Shown here piece by piece: positions 53,101 through 64,000 of a stretch of DNA of 64,000 nucleotides (positions within the stretch are counted from its first letter, which is position 1; every line of letters starts with the position of its first letter). The DNA comes from Reclinomonas americana ATCC 50394. Taxonomy: Eukaryota; Jakobida; Jakobea; Jakobida. The notes under the pieces were generated by a model. It was not told the origin of the DNA. It saw only the letters and a program-made list of their open reading frames with translations, and searched no databases. The stretch is from contig PS015285.1 of assembly GCA_048213135.1 (NCBI GenBank), positions 8,904 to 72,903 of the forward strand, in the 5' to 3' direction. A program made the position numbers and the translations under genes.

Positions 53101-56100
53101 AGCGCATTGCCGGAACTCACTGGTCTCCTCTGTGCGGCTGCCTCGGGTTCCGATAGCATCATTTCGTGTTGTCTCGTCAGCCTCATGGGTCGTCGGTGCG
53201 TGTGTATCTGGTTTCCGTTGACTGTCTGCCTTGGTCACACGCTCACCACAACCTCCATCGCATCAGCGTGCTACAATCGCGGCTCGCTTTTATGTTCCTC
53301 TGCAGCAGCTTGGTCAGCGACTCGGAGGCCTGCCACACGCTCGTGGAGCAGGTCGCGATTCCTTTGCTTGTTGCTAACAAAATAGCCACTTTCTCATTCT
53401 CTCTCTCCCGATAACAGCTGACGGCACCGCAAGCATTGCGCCTCTTTGAGGGCGTGCAGTTTGTTGATGCCACTTTTACACCGGCTGCCGCCAGTCATCT
53501 CCTCTGCCAGCAGCATCCGAAATTCCGACCATTCCTGCGGTGAGCATGCCCACGTGACGCTTTTATGCTTCCGCCAGTCTCTCATTTTCCCCCCCGTGAT
53601 CTCGCAGCGCCTTGGACTTTACTCGCCCGCGATATCCGGACTCGCTGTGCCGCTCAAACGTGTTGCTCCTGGTGGCTCGCACGGTACGCTCTTCGTCTGT
53701 CCTTCTGCCTCTCCACGTGCCTCACTCCCGCCTTTTGTAGTTGCGACGACTTACCGCCGGCACGGTGTCTGCTGCCGCCAATGTCGAGGACGACGCGCAA
53801 CGAGAACCACTCTTCGACTGTGCGCAGCGACTGCTGTCCATGACGTGGCACAACGATATGCAGGATCTGGATGCGTCGGCCATCGAGACCAAGGTCTCTC
53901 TCCTCTCATCACACCACTTTTAACGCATTCGTCTCATCTCTCTACTCTCCTTTCCTTCATTCCCCGTGCGCCAGTGCCTGGCATTCGACATTCTGAGCAC
54001 GTTTCTGGCCACGGAAGCGTGTGTTCCGAAGCCTCCGCAGTCGTCCGGGGCAGTGGTGCAGTTGCCGCTTGTGTGCACAACCGAGGACGTAGAGTCGACA
54101 TTGCGTGGTCGGCAACCGATAGGCACGGCTCCTGTCGCCTGTTGTTTCCTCCGCCTTTCACTCACTTTTCTCGTCACAGACGCCTTCAAGTGCACTGTGC
54201 AGCTGTCGGCCGCCGACGACAATGCGCGATCGCTCTCTGGTCCACTGAAGCGCGGCGCGGCGGGTGACGACGACGACGACGACGACGATGGAGTGCCGCG
54301 GCTCGTTGTCTCCTTTGTCGCTTCCTCCTCTGTCTCCCCGCTCGATCGCATGTCGCGAACCGAGTCAGCCGTCTCGCACACGTGCAAGCTCCTCGATGCC
54401 ATGTTGGTCGACGGTCGCCTGCTGTCGTGGTTGGTTAAATCCATGCAGAGAGTCGTGTCCCTTAATTTGCAACTCTGACTCGTGTCGGTGTGGCCCAGTA
54501 TGCATGATGCGTCACAATTGTCGTTGTTGCTCTCGCTGTGGAACTTTGTCGAGTCGCTGGTGTGGAACTGGCAGTGCTTGAGCGCGCTGCAGTCGCTTGA
54601 CGCCTCCTTCAATGAGGTGCTCACTGGCGACCACGTGGCGTACCTGATGAACAAGTGCGAGCTGGACGACAAGATGCTGCTCTTCTTGCGCGCCCTGTGC
54701 ACGCAGTTGGAGAGCAGCGCAGCTACTGTCAGCACACAGACACTGACGCTGCTGCATCGCATCCTCGCCACCGGTGCGTTGGACTGGACTGACTCGCCAC
54801 CTCCCTCACTCTCATGTCCCTCTGTTGTGCTCTCCAGTGTTCGCATTTGTCGGCCTTCCCAAGCACTTCTTCGTGTGCAAGTCGATGCCGGTGAGCGGTC
54901 CGGTGGATGCGTCGACCATGCGACTGCCGTCGCTGCCGGACATGTTCATGATGGGCGCTTCGCGTCCACGCCGTCTCGGCGCCACCAACACCATTCCGCG
55001 CAGCCTGCGCGAGGTCGCTGTCTCGTTGACTCCGGGCATGCGTCTGTTCATCGGCAACACGTTTTGTGTTGCCGGTGCCCTGGTCGACTGCGCTCTGCAG
55101 CTCGCCGCACAGACGGAGGTGTCAGCCGCCGCTCTGGCACGATCCGACGACGCCGCCGGCGCCAATCCGTACGGAATCCTCTCGGCCGCCTTACAGTACT
55201 TGCTTGTCGTCTCCAAGGCTGAGCCGAGCGACCGCTTCATGTTGGCACTCACCCACCTCCTGCAAGTGCTCACCGACCACGCACGCGTCAGTAACAGCGG
55301 TCGTCTGGCCTCGATTGCCAGCTGCCTCACGTCGATTCGCGAGGTCCTCAAAGTGCGCCCACATGCGGCCGATTTGCGGTGCGGACACTGCTCTTGTCAG
55401 GGCCTGCCTTCTTGTCGCTTTCTTTGCTCACTTGCTGTGTGTTGTTGTGCGCCGAAGTCACGTCTGCGTCGATGGACACGTGCTGCAAACGTGTGTGCGC
55501 CTCTTGCGCGATCTGTCGCCGCACGTCGATGTTCTCAGTCCACAACCGGCGACTGGTGCCGCCGCACCCGATGTGTTGCAGGCGGCGCAGTGTGCGGCCC
55601 TGCAGCAGGCACTCGCCACGTGCGCCGTCGGCTGTATTTTCACTCTGTGTACTCGAACGGCCGCACACGGCTCTACTGCCTCGCTGCCGACACTTGATGT
55701 GATGCACGAGCTGCAGCAAACGGCCACTGCCAACACACAACAACTGCTGGTGTGCCTCACGCCCGATCTGCTTGCGCACCTGCTGACGGCGCCTGCGGAG
55801 CTCTTGCAGGAGGTGCGTAATCTGGGTGATCGCGGTTGCACACACAGTGACAGAACTCTCACCGCATCACAGGGTGAGCACGCCGTGCTTGTGGCCGAAT
55901 GCGCGGAGCATGTGCTGGCAGACGAGACTCCTGCCTCGAGCACTGGTGCCGCTGGCGGCGAGAGCGCTTTGGTTGGCGGATCGGCACGCAACGGGAGACT
56001 CAGTCTGTGGCTGTTGGACGCACTCGGCGAAGGTGTCGAGAGCACAGAGATGCAGCTGCGAGCACGAGAAGCACTGCTGTACGTGCTGTCATCAGCTCGC

Positions 56101-59100
56101 CGTGCGCAGGTCCCGCTTCTCCGTCAGCTGGAGAAGAGCTGTGTGGCGGACGAGGCAAACCGGCGGTTCCTGGTCGAACTGGGTGCCCCTCTGCTGAGTG
56201 CGCTCATAGCGGTCGCAGCTCGTGTCGTGGTGGAGCGCGATTTGCAGCTTCCGCCTGCCGACTTTGCGGCGGTGGTTCGCAGCAGCGAGGCCGCCTTGCG
56301 CCTGCTGCATGCGCTTCTGAGTGGCTTGCAACCGTTTGCCGCCTCCATCAACTCTGCATCAGTGGTGGGCTTGCCCCCGTCGCGCCGCTTTGCCTGTTGA
56401 TACTCATTGAATGTGTCTGCGTATGCAGCGACTGCGCACACGCTCTGGACTCGACCTGGACACTCGCACGCAACACTTGCTGGCCGAAGTGCCCGATTTT
56501 TTCCAAATCGTCGAGTCCACGCTCGACGCCATCCTCCATGACGAGGTGTCGATGATTGTCGCCGGTGCCGACGGCGCCGATGCACTGCTTCAAGGCACGT
56601 GTGTGTTTTTTCTTGGTTGTTGTTGAATGTTTGGTGGGTGCATATTCACATTCGACGACAGAGACGTTTCTCGAAGCCCTCTTGGATGTGCTTCATGACG
56701 TGCGACCGGAGCAGCTGGCGCAGCACTCGGGCGCAACGCTCCACCGCCTCTGGCAGCTGCTGCTGGTGCGATTTGGCTCGCCAGCGCTTCGCTCGGTTTG
56801 TGTGTCTGTGTACGGATGGGTACGAGTCGTTGCCGCTGCTCGTCTCATGAATTGTGTGCAGAGTCCGGCAACGTACCTGACGCTGCGCATCTTGACCCGT
56901 GCCGCCGTGCTGGTTGATGTGACGGAGGACATTGTGCGGTCGACAAGCGCAGAGAGCTTGTTGTCGCTCCTGCGCTGGTGCGTGGCGTGCTCCGCGGAGC
57001 GCAGTTGCGTTGTTCTCTATCCTTGCAATTCCTCCCTTGCCCGCTTCGTTCTCACCTTTCCCCACGGCCACCGCAGACTCGGCGCCAGCGGCCGCCGCGT
57101 TGCATCACTGTTTCCGTCTGCTGGCGTCGCTGGTCTCTGGCATGCGTGTCGAGTACCTGCTGCCCAGTGCGGAACACGTGGTGTCGGCCGTGTCGGCGTG
57201 CGTGCAGACAGTGTTGAGTGCGCCGCCGCCGCCGACTGCCGCCGACCGCCGCGACCACGAAGAGGCGCTGGATGCAGTCATGGAGTTTCTGGCATCGCTT
57301 CTCCGCTCACACGACTACTTCAAGGCTCGCTTCGCCACCGAGCAGATGGTGGGCACTCTGGTCCAGCACGTACTGGCCGGCGACGACAGTGGGCGACTGC
57401 TGTCGCCGACCAAGCCCGACACGGCCGCGAAAACTCTCTCTGTGCGTCAGGAATGCCTGTGCCTGTCGGTACTGGCCGAGTTGTGCAAGGGCAGCACGCC
57501 GTGCTGCGGTGCTCTGCTCGCCTCGGCAGCGGGCGACAGCCTGTTCCTGGCAGCAGGTTTTTTTGTTGTTTGGTGGTCACGACTCTCTCCTTCTTGCGCT
57601 TACTCGCCCTCTCTCTCTCTCGCAGAGCGAATGGTGGTCTATCTCGCCAAGCAGGTGGTTCGCGGCAATGTCGCGGTCAGCACCGCGGCTGCCAGCGTCA
57701 TTTCTGCCCTTGTAGCCACCGTGCCGCTGCGTGATGCATCGCTCCCGGTGCCTGCGTCGCTGCGTGCCGAGCGACAGCAAGCATCCGCTCAGTCAGCGCG
57801 TTCCTGGACAAACACCGCCACCACTACCGCCACCGAGCAGCCACTCCTTTCGCCAACGACACCAGTGACGGCGACCACCAAGAGCACGGTGCAAACCCTG
57901 CTGGAGCGCGCCCTGGACGCCACCGTGGCTGAGTCTGCCAATCCCGACACACCCATCTCGGGCACCGCCGCGGCCACCGTGGCCTCCCTACTGGGGCAGG
58001 CCATTGAGGTTATGGCGCAATCGCCGACCACTGCAGCAGCACCACCTGCTGTCTCGGTGGCCGCAGAGCCGGCGTCATCGTCATCGTCGTCTTCGTCGCA
58101 CAACACTCATCGGCCGCAACCTGTGCTTGTGAATACTGGCGCGGATGCACTTGCCAGCTCACTTGACGTGCCGCCGACGCCTCGCACGCCCTCCATGTCC
58201 GCGCTCGACAATATGCCGCCTCCGGTGTTTGCCGGCCTCATTGTTACCTGTCTACATGAGGTGCGGGCACTGAAAGAGCTTTTTCATTCCCTCCCTCCCT
58301 CTCTCACGCACGCGTGGTGCAGACACATTTCATGCGCACGGTGATGGAGGACAGTCGACCATCGTCGGTATACTCTCATGCGCGGACACTGGCCGTTGAC
58401 ATTGCGAATGGGCACGAGTTGCTGGCCGACGATTTGTTGAATGTGTGCTCCCGCCTGTGCCACGAGTACGTGCAGACAGCGTCCGTCATCACCGGCAGCG
58501 GTGGCAGTGCCGCGGCTGCGTCTGCCAGCGACAGCGACAGCGACAGCGCGCCGTCCACCAACGCTGTGTGGCAGTATGCTTCACATACACGCGCCATGTC
58601 GAATCTGCTCGAGCTGGTGGCCTTGTTGCGTGGGGGTTGCACGTCGAGCATTTGGCACACGCTTATGCACTGTTTGACCATGCACCAGGTGCTCGGAGAA
58701 GCTGGTCGCCGGCTACTTGCCGGCCATCCAGCAGACCGCCAGCCAAGTGCGTTGGTGCGCACTGCTGCAGGCCACCTCGCGCGAAATGTCGGGTGGTATG
58801 CACTGCTTGCTTGCTTGCCTCGTGTGTGCCACGCAATCTCACTCCGATGACAACGAACAAGATCTGGTTTCGACCAGCCTGCTATTCCGCAGAATCGCCG
58901 ACTGCCTTGCGCGTCAGTTGCGAAGCGAAGATTTGCGTGGCAGGCTCGCCACTCTGGAGTCCCGAGCGGCGGAAGCCGGGCAAGCCAATGTGTTTTGTGC
59001 GGTGAATACTTGAATTCGAGTGTCTTTGCTGCTGCACGTTGCGCAGCTGCTTACCAAGATTCTTGTATCAACGCAGCTGTGGGACTTGCTCGAGGATGTG

Positions 59101-62100
59101 GATCACTTGTTGCAGGTGGATTCCACGGGGTCGATGGCCGTGGAGATCTCGTGGGATGCCGTGGTGGCCGACGCTGCTGCGTTGCTGCGAGACTACGTCT
59201 GCGCGCTGTCTGCAGTCGCTGCCGCGAGTGTGAGCAGCTTGAGCAAGCGGCGATCTGCCGCGCAGTGGCTCACGCACCTACCGTGGTGGTCTCTGCCCGT
59301 GCATATTGATCAGTTGTTCGTGCAGTCGACGGCGGCGGCTCCACGAGGCGCGCTGGTGAGAGTGTCTGGTGACGTCGATCTGCTCGCCGTGGCCTTGTTG
59401 CTCACTTGCTGGCGGGTGCAGGAGGTGATGCGTCTCGTGGAAGAAGTGCTACGTAGGCCTGCTGTACTGCGTCTGACGGCGGCGGAGGCCCCGCGTGTGT
59501 TTGCCGCTGGCCTCCGTCAGTTACTGGACCACTTTGTCGTGCAGCAAGTTGCGTGGGAATGGTGTTGTGTGCTGATCCAAATCATGGACTGGTTGGCATG
59601 ACTCGTCACTGTGTGCAAACGGCAGCACTCGGACGCCTCGTGTGTGAAGCAAACGTGGTGCTGTGCTCTGGTCACATTCGAGCGATTGCGCGAGAGCGGC
59701 GCCGATGGGTGCGTGATGATGCTGCCTTGCTCACTGATCCCCATTTTTTCAATTAAGTGTGCTTGTGTCTCAGTTTGCTGTGGGCCGAGAGCATCACCTA
59801 CGCCGAGCTATTCAGTGCACTGCGCGACTCGTCCATGAGCTCCGAAGTCGACGTGGCCACCGTCGGCAAGCTGGCCACCATAAAGATGCAAGCGGTGTGT
59901 CGGGGCGGGGCTCGCGCTCCTCCAACGCGCTCTCGCACACTCACCGCGTTTGTGGTGATACAGATGCCGCTCTCAGAGGGAGTTGCCGACGTGTTGGCAC
60001 CTTTGCTGGACATGGCTGGCCGGCTGCTTGCCGAACCGACGTACGACTCCTGGTTATCGGCGGCGACTGTGCTGCAGCAGGTGTGTGTGAAGGGGTGTCT
60101 TTCTGTTGACCGATTCGCTGATAGCTGTGTGCCTCTTGCAATGCAGCAGCTCTCCACTGCATCGCTGCAAGGCGCCTGCGTGGCGCTGCTCAAGACCGAA
60201 GTGGCGCAATCGCTCTCCAAGTTGGTGGTTACCTGCGTGCAATATGTGTTTGACCCGCAGTCGCCACAGCGCGCGCCCCACGAATGGTTCTTACCGTGTT
60301 GCAGTGATGTGGTTGGTGCTGAGACTCACTGCTTTTTGCATGGCGCAGGGATGTACTGGCCTCGCGGTGTGCCATGGTGGTGGGAGCAATCGTCGATGCT
60401 GCTCGCGAGAGTCGTGCCGAGGTGTGAAAATCAAGCAAGCATCGGTGTCTTCTGTTTTTTTCTGTGCGTGCTAACCACCGTACCCAGCTGCTGGAAGCAC
60501 TGCTGTCGGGCGTCGTCCACGGCTGTTCGTATCCGCGCTCCGACGTGTGCATGCAATTCCTGCGCCTCGTCTCTCGACTCGTTCGAGAAGCTTGTTGCGT
60601 GTGTGCGACAACGTACTCCGTTCCCCTGCCGCCGCTGGTGTTGAAAAGAAATGTGTGCTCTCCCCGTCGCAGCACCGGACATGGTGGCTGCCATTGTCGT
60701 CGAGCACCAGCTCCCACTGTTATTGCTGCGTTCGATAGACACGGTGCCGCGGTCGCAGCAAGCCGCCTACGCTCAGGTGGCACTCGGCGTCCTCTGTGCG
60801 CTGGCCGATGTGGCCGCATCCAATGGTTTGCGTGCGCGCGCCACCGCTAGACAGTTGCATTGTCCTCATGCAGTGGCGTGCGCAGGCCTGCAATTGCTCC
60901 CAACAGGCACGTTGCCACTCACCGTGTCAGCATGGGAGGGACCCGGCAGCATGACCTCCGTGACGGCTTCAGTGCGATCCGCCAGTTGCATCCTGAATTC
61001 TTCTGCACACCGCCTCCTTGCCATTCCGCTCAATCATTATGTTGCCGCTCCTCAAAATGCAGTGTCCTCTCTCCGCGTGTGCTTTGATCCGGCTGCCATG
61101 GGAGACGACGTTGCAGAACTTGCTACGGCCCTGGTGGACAAGCTGGTCACTTTCCCGTGGGGATTTTCAGCTCTCTTCTCCGGCAACGGCATCCCAGCCA
61201 TCATGGTTTGTGTCGCTTTTTTTGTTATTTGCGTTGTCTGTGCTTGACAACGCACGGCTGACATGCATCGATATCAGGTGTCGACAATTCTCCCGGCCAG
61301 TGGAGTCGCCGACAGCAGCAATGCGCATCGCGCACACGCGCTGTCGTCTCGTCAAGCGCGCGTACTTTCGCTGCTGGACAAGTGCCTGGCCTCCATTGCC
61401 AGTCGACAGGTTGACTGGGCGCGCACCAGCGAGGCAAGCAGCGAGGCTGCCGACATTGTGCAGTCATTCACCACCGACTGCAGTGCCATCGAGGTTCGCA
61501 CCGTCCTGTTCTTGCTGACCTTGCCGTGCGGAATTCATCGAGTGTTTAGGTGGCCAAGTTGATTCGCGTGGTGGACGTGTCCGGTCGCTCGGCCGACCAG
61601 GCTGCTCTGCAGGCGTTGCGCATTCTGCACGCCATTGGCCAGCTGAGCGGCAATGCAGCGCAAGCAAACATGAGCCTCCTCGAGTCGTCGACGTGGGGCG
61701 AGTGGATGCGTGACGTGCAGTGGCTCCGTGGGTCGGTGCCGGCCGGCATTCCTGCGCACCTCTTTGGTATCCTTGGCAACACGGTGGCGGCCGGTGACGT
61801 GCGCCAAAAGACCTCCGAGGGTGTCATGGCTGGCCTCCGAGGTGCGTTTGGCGTGTCAGCAAGTCGTCGTTGATGTGTGTGTGTGTGTGTGCCAATCCTC
61901 GTTTCCGATACTTGCAGGAGCTGTTGCCTTGTGGTCGGTGTTAGGCGTGGCGGTGAGTAGTGCTGCATTCATTATCGATGTGCAATTGCTTGACTGCTCA
62001 CGTTACGACGACCATTCACACAGAATGGTGGTGGGGACGTGCCGTCGCCGCAGCATGTATCGGAGACCCGTCGTGCCATTCTCAATTTCCTGCGACGGCT

Positions 62101-64000
62101 GTGCGATGACAAGCTGCCGCGCGTCGCGAGTGCATTCGCCGAGTCGCGAGTGCCATCGGCGCTGCTGCCGTTCCTGGAACATGCACCACTTGGTTTGTGC
62201 TCTCTCTCTCTCTCTCTCTCTCAGTTTTTCGAGCTCATGCCGGTGGCTGCTCATCACCTTTTGTGGCAGACTCGCCGACACACAGGGAGACGCTGTCGAT
62301 ATTCATCGAGTTGTTCGAGCACATGGCACCGGGTACATTCTTGAGTGGCGACACGAAGCGCGAGGCCTACGACATCATGTCGCGGTTTGTTATGGCGCAA
62401 CGTGTCAGCGTGTGTGTTTTTCCTGACTCGTCGCGCGCAGGTGCATGTCGCAGCGCGAGTACCCACCCGAGCCGTACATTCGACTGATGACGTGCTGCTG
62501 TGAGCTCACCGACAATGTCACGGGCGTCTTGCGTGAGCCACTGGTGGTTGACCGTCTGTGTGGCGCCGTGAATCCGCGCACGCATCTGCAAGCGTCCATG
62601 CGAGTCGTGGAAATGTTCATTCAGTGCTGGAAAGAGGCCGCGGTGACATCGCTGTTTGTGGAGAGCGGCATTGTGCAGGTGTGGTTCTGTGTATACTCCC
62701 ACTGACACTTGTTTTGCTCACGCACTGTGTGCGCCGCCACAGGGCGCCATTTCTTGCTTGTCGGAGTTGGCGTCGCGCGACTTTTCCAGCCGACCAAGCA
62801 CCGTGCGGTGTCTGGAGGCACTGGAGCTGGTGCGCCCCATGCGTGTTGTAGATTTGTGCCGTCCTGCGTGGCTCATTTTTGTGCAGGCAATCCGACTGGC
62901 GCCAGAGGCAGCACAGTCAGCCGTCCTCAACCAGTTTTGTTGGCATCGTGACGAGTTATATATCGTTTCTAAGCTTCGCTCATTACTTCTGTCGTCTTTC
63001 GTAGGACTCCGCTGCTGCTGCGATGCATTCTCCATGAAGTGACTGGAAAATCGGCCGACTACGCCGTGCCGCCCACCGCCATCAGCTCCACAGCGCTGCA
63101 GGCGTTGCATAGTGCGCAGGAAGTGTCGGTGCGCAGTTCAGATACAGTTGCCGCCGCCGCCATGCGCCGCTTCCAGGCCCCGCGTACAATTGCCGAGGCA
63201 TTGCTGCTACTGGCCGAGTGCACCTCGCGACAGTCGTTCATTCCGCTCTCCGAGTCGCGCAACCGCTGGCTGCAGCAGCTGCTCGGAATACTCGCGCATT
63301 CGTGTCGGTGAGTGCAACTCACATCTCTCGCCTCTTTTTCTCTCTCTTTCTGTGGCTCGCACTCCAACAGTGCTGCACAGGCGTCATGAATTGCTGCCGC
63401 CCATGACCACCGACGAGATGAATCTCGTCAGCCGTGCAGTGCTGGCTCTGTTGCGTCTGGCACTCGTGCCGTCACTGCATCTCGCCGCCGAGTCCGTCGC
63501 TGCGACATGCCGCCTTGTGCGCGAGATTGGCGTGCTGGTGGGTTGTGTCGTGCATGCACACCAGGTAGTCAATGGATGCTGACTGCTTGTGTTTGGTTTA
63601 GGCGTGCGGTCCCGCCGAGGAGTACGTCAGTGTGCTGACACAGCTGGCGGAGCAAAAGAGTCACGCCAAGCTGCCAGCCATGCGACTGCTGACTGCGTAC
63701 TTGTCGGACTCGAAGCTGCGCAGCGTCTTCCTGGCTGGCGGCGGACTCGCCACGGTGCTGACCGACATGGCGACTGAGGACGAAGAGATCTCCGTGGTGG
63801 CCACCGAGGTGCGCTGGCGAGGAGGAGGAAAAGGGGGGAGAACGCGATTTGAATTGTTGCTAACGCTTGATGCAATGATGCAGCTGATGGACATGGTCAC
63901 TGTGGCTGGCGCGAGGGATGCGCAGATTGCCAGCCACTTGATGTCCATTGTGCACACGCACACACCGCATTTGGATGCCGGCGACTCCATGGCAGTGTCC
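46377..64000 (+). CDS. Very large protein with PH-like region, leucine-rich repeats and long HEAT/ARM-like helical array, 3' end outside window
   Basis: At least 40 exons in one orientation, joining in consistent phase with no internal terminator, so I read one gene of probably over 3,000 residues. Exon 1 (46377-46442) encodes MGATISTSGRLSSAASSS, a consensus N-myristoylation start. IRLSRGTLLFLSTLIDSSAS (from 46800) and VPDYLLCAVQMLEREVASLE follow a 44-nt intron. A PH-like stretch spans FRVVKIRTNRTVDDKWLHLQ to DTITLQASSSDVRGRILQSI, interrupted by an 800-bp pyrimidine intron. Then AHIGLQFLLYAWSDALLYGT. LRRs at about 50242-50900: EVHLRNHKIEVLPKSGLEVF, VRVLDLSNNKINVLP, LSHLYLNNNKIHTVEL, LRHLEMVRTAVRTLDDL, and the cap YRFRIIDMCTQLGDLDG. 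From 51000 onward come helical repeats, e.g. ALVVERCLAALYPLLTEFQ, LQHQALQVLCALVCGGNERD, EALDAVMEFLASLLRSHD, ALQALRILHAIGQLSGNAAQ. No catalytic domain seen. ZYG11/ZER1 also joins LRR and ARM but is far smaller. I know no matching family. Confidence 0.6.
47560..48283. repeat. Pyrimidine-rich intron with CTCCTCCTCCTT-type repeats
   Basis: The coding strand is about nine-tenths C and T, with many CTCCTCCTCC clusters and repeated CCTTCTCGTCCT-like and CTTGGGCATCT phrases. It splits the PH-like region of the giant gene between LRFSLTT and KTDTITLQ. Confidence 0.85.
49941..50020. other. Assembly gap, 80 N
   Basis: Lies in an intron of the giant gene between a CCTTCCGTCTTCC tandem repeat (49795-49940) and a long (CT)n. 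The flanking exons join in phase. Confidence 0.99.
50021..50170. repeat. (CT)n followed by (CCT)n microsatellite
   Basis: About 85 bases of CT dinucleotides, then about 65 bases of CCT triplets, directly upstream of the acceptor of the first LRR exon at 50242. Confidence 0.95.
51830..52263. repeat. (TTTCCCTCTC)-type pyrimidine tract, intron of giant gene
   Basis: About 430 bases made almost only of variations on CTTTCCCTCT and CTCTTCCCTC. It sits between the exons ending in WSAFEK and starting SHDPLVSESF. Confidence 0.92.

Noticed and set aside
1-64000. Transposons, tRNA and rRNA genes
   Set aside because: I found no reverse-transcriptase, integrase or transposase motifs, no terminal inverted repeats, and no tRNA- or rRNA-like segments by eye. 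A tRNAscan-SE or Infernal run could still find short RNAs that I missed.

Overview
This is a window of nuclear DNA from a eukaryotic microbe with a compact, gene-dense, intron-rich, fairly GC-rich genome. Nearly every gene is broken by short GT-AG introns (mostly 40-120 nt), often with GTGCG or GTGAG donors. Introns and spacers are full of (CA/TG)n and (CT/GA)n microsatellites, and several proteins carry long His, Gln, Asp or Ala runs. A kinesin-2 motor points to a cilium or flagellum. The kinesin, a gamma-secretase APH1 subunit, a RasGEF and a GID/CTLH RING subunit suggest a free-living protist. I cannot name the species or supergroup from sequence alone. I see no bacterial operons, phage, CRISPR arrays, rRNA, tRNA or recognisable transposons. 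The assembly is a scaffold with twelve N runs, five of them exactly 20 N.

Layout, left to right: pseudouridine-5'-phosphate glycosidase (-, 1-656); a PH-domain protein (+, to 3247); APH1 (-, 3329-4451), sharing a 61-bp divergent spacer with a RasGEF (+, 4513-8434); an Mpv17/PMP22 membrane protein (+, 8531-9345); a fused URC1/URC4-type uracil-catabolism gene (-, 9720-13311) whose N-terminal half lies on the opposite strand in an apparently misoriented contig (13332-14171); uridine kinase (+, 14346-15558); prolyl-tRNA synthetase (-, 15898-19080); kinesin-2 (+, 19543-22970); a GAF/coiled-coil protein (-, 23087-28081); DUS4-like dihydrouridine synthase (-, 28087-29431); a tandem CCCH zinc-finger protein (-, 29528-31381); MTH1/NUDT1 (+, 31594-32872); TFIIE-alpha (+, 33085-35867); an atypical small GTPase with a long tail (-, 35942-37502); a small acidic protein (+, 38173-38785); a POLD3-like, Gln/Ser/Pro-rich protein (+, 39216-41166); a PLAC8 protein (-, 41396-41942); the RMND5/GID2 RING subunit (-, 42159-45976); and one very large LRR plus HEAT/ARM-like gene (+, 46377 to the window end).

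Most genes look like unrelated housekeeping functions. One loose theme is pyrimidine metabolism in the first 16 kb: PsuG releases uracil, the URC1-URC4 fusion belongs to the uracil-catabolic URC pathway, and uridine kinase salvages uridine. The main points of interest are the URC1-URC4 fusion with its inverted 5' contig, a set of very small exons (5, 7, 9, 11 and 13 nt) needed to restore conserved motifs, and the giant LRR/HEAT gene with no family I recognise. Exon boundaries were inferred by eye from splice signals, reading phase and conserved motifs. Gene spans are more reliable than individual junctions.
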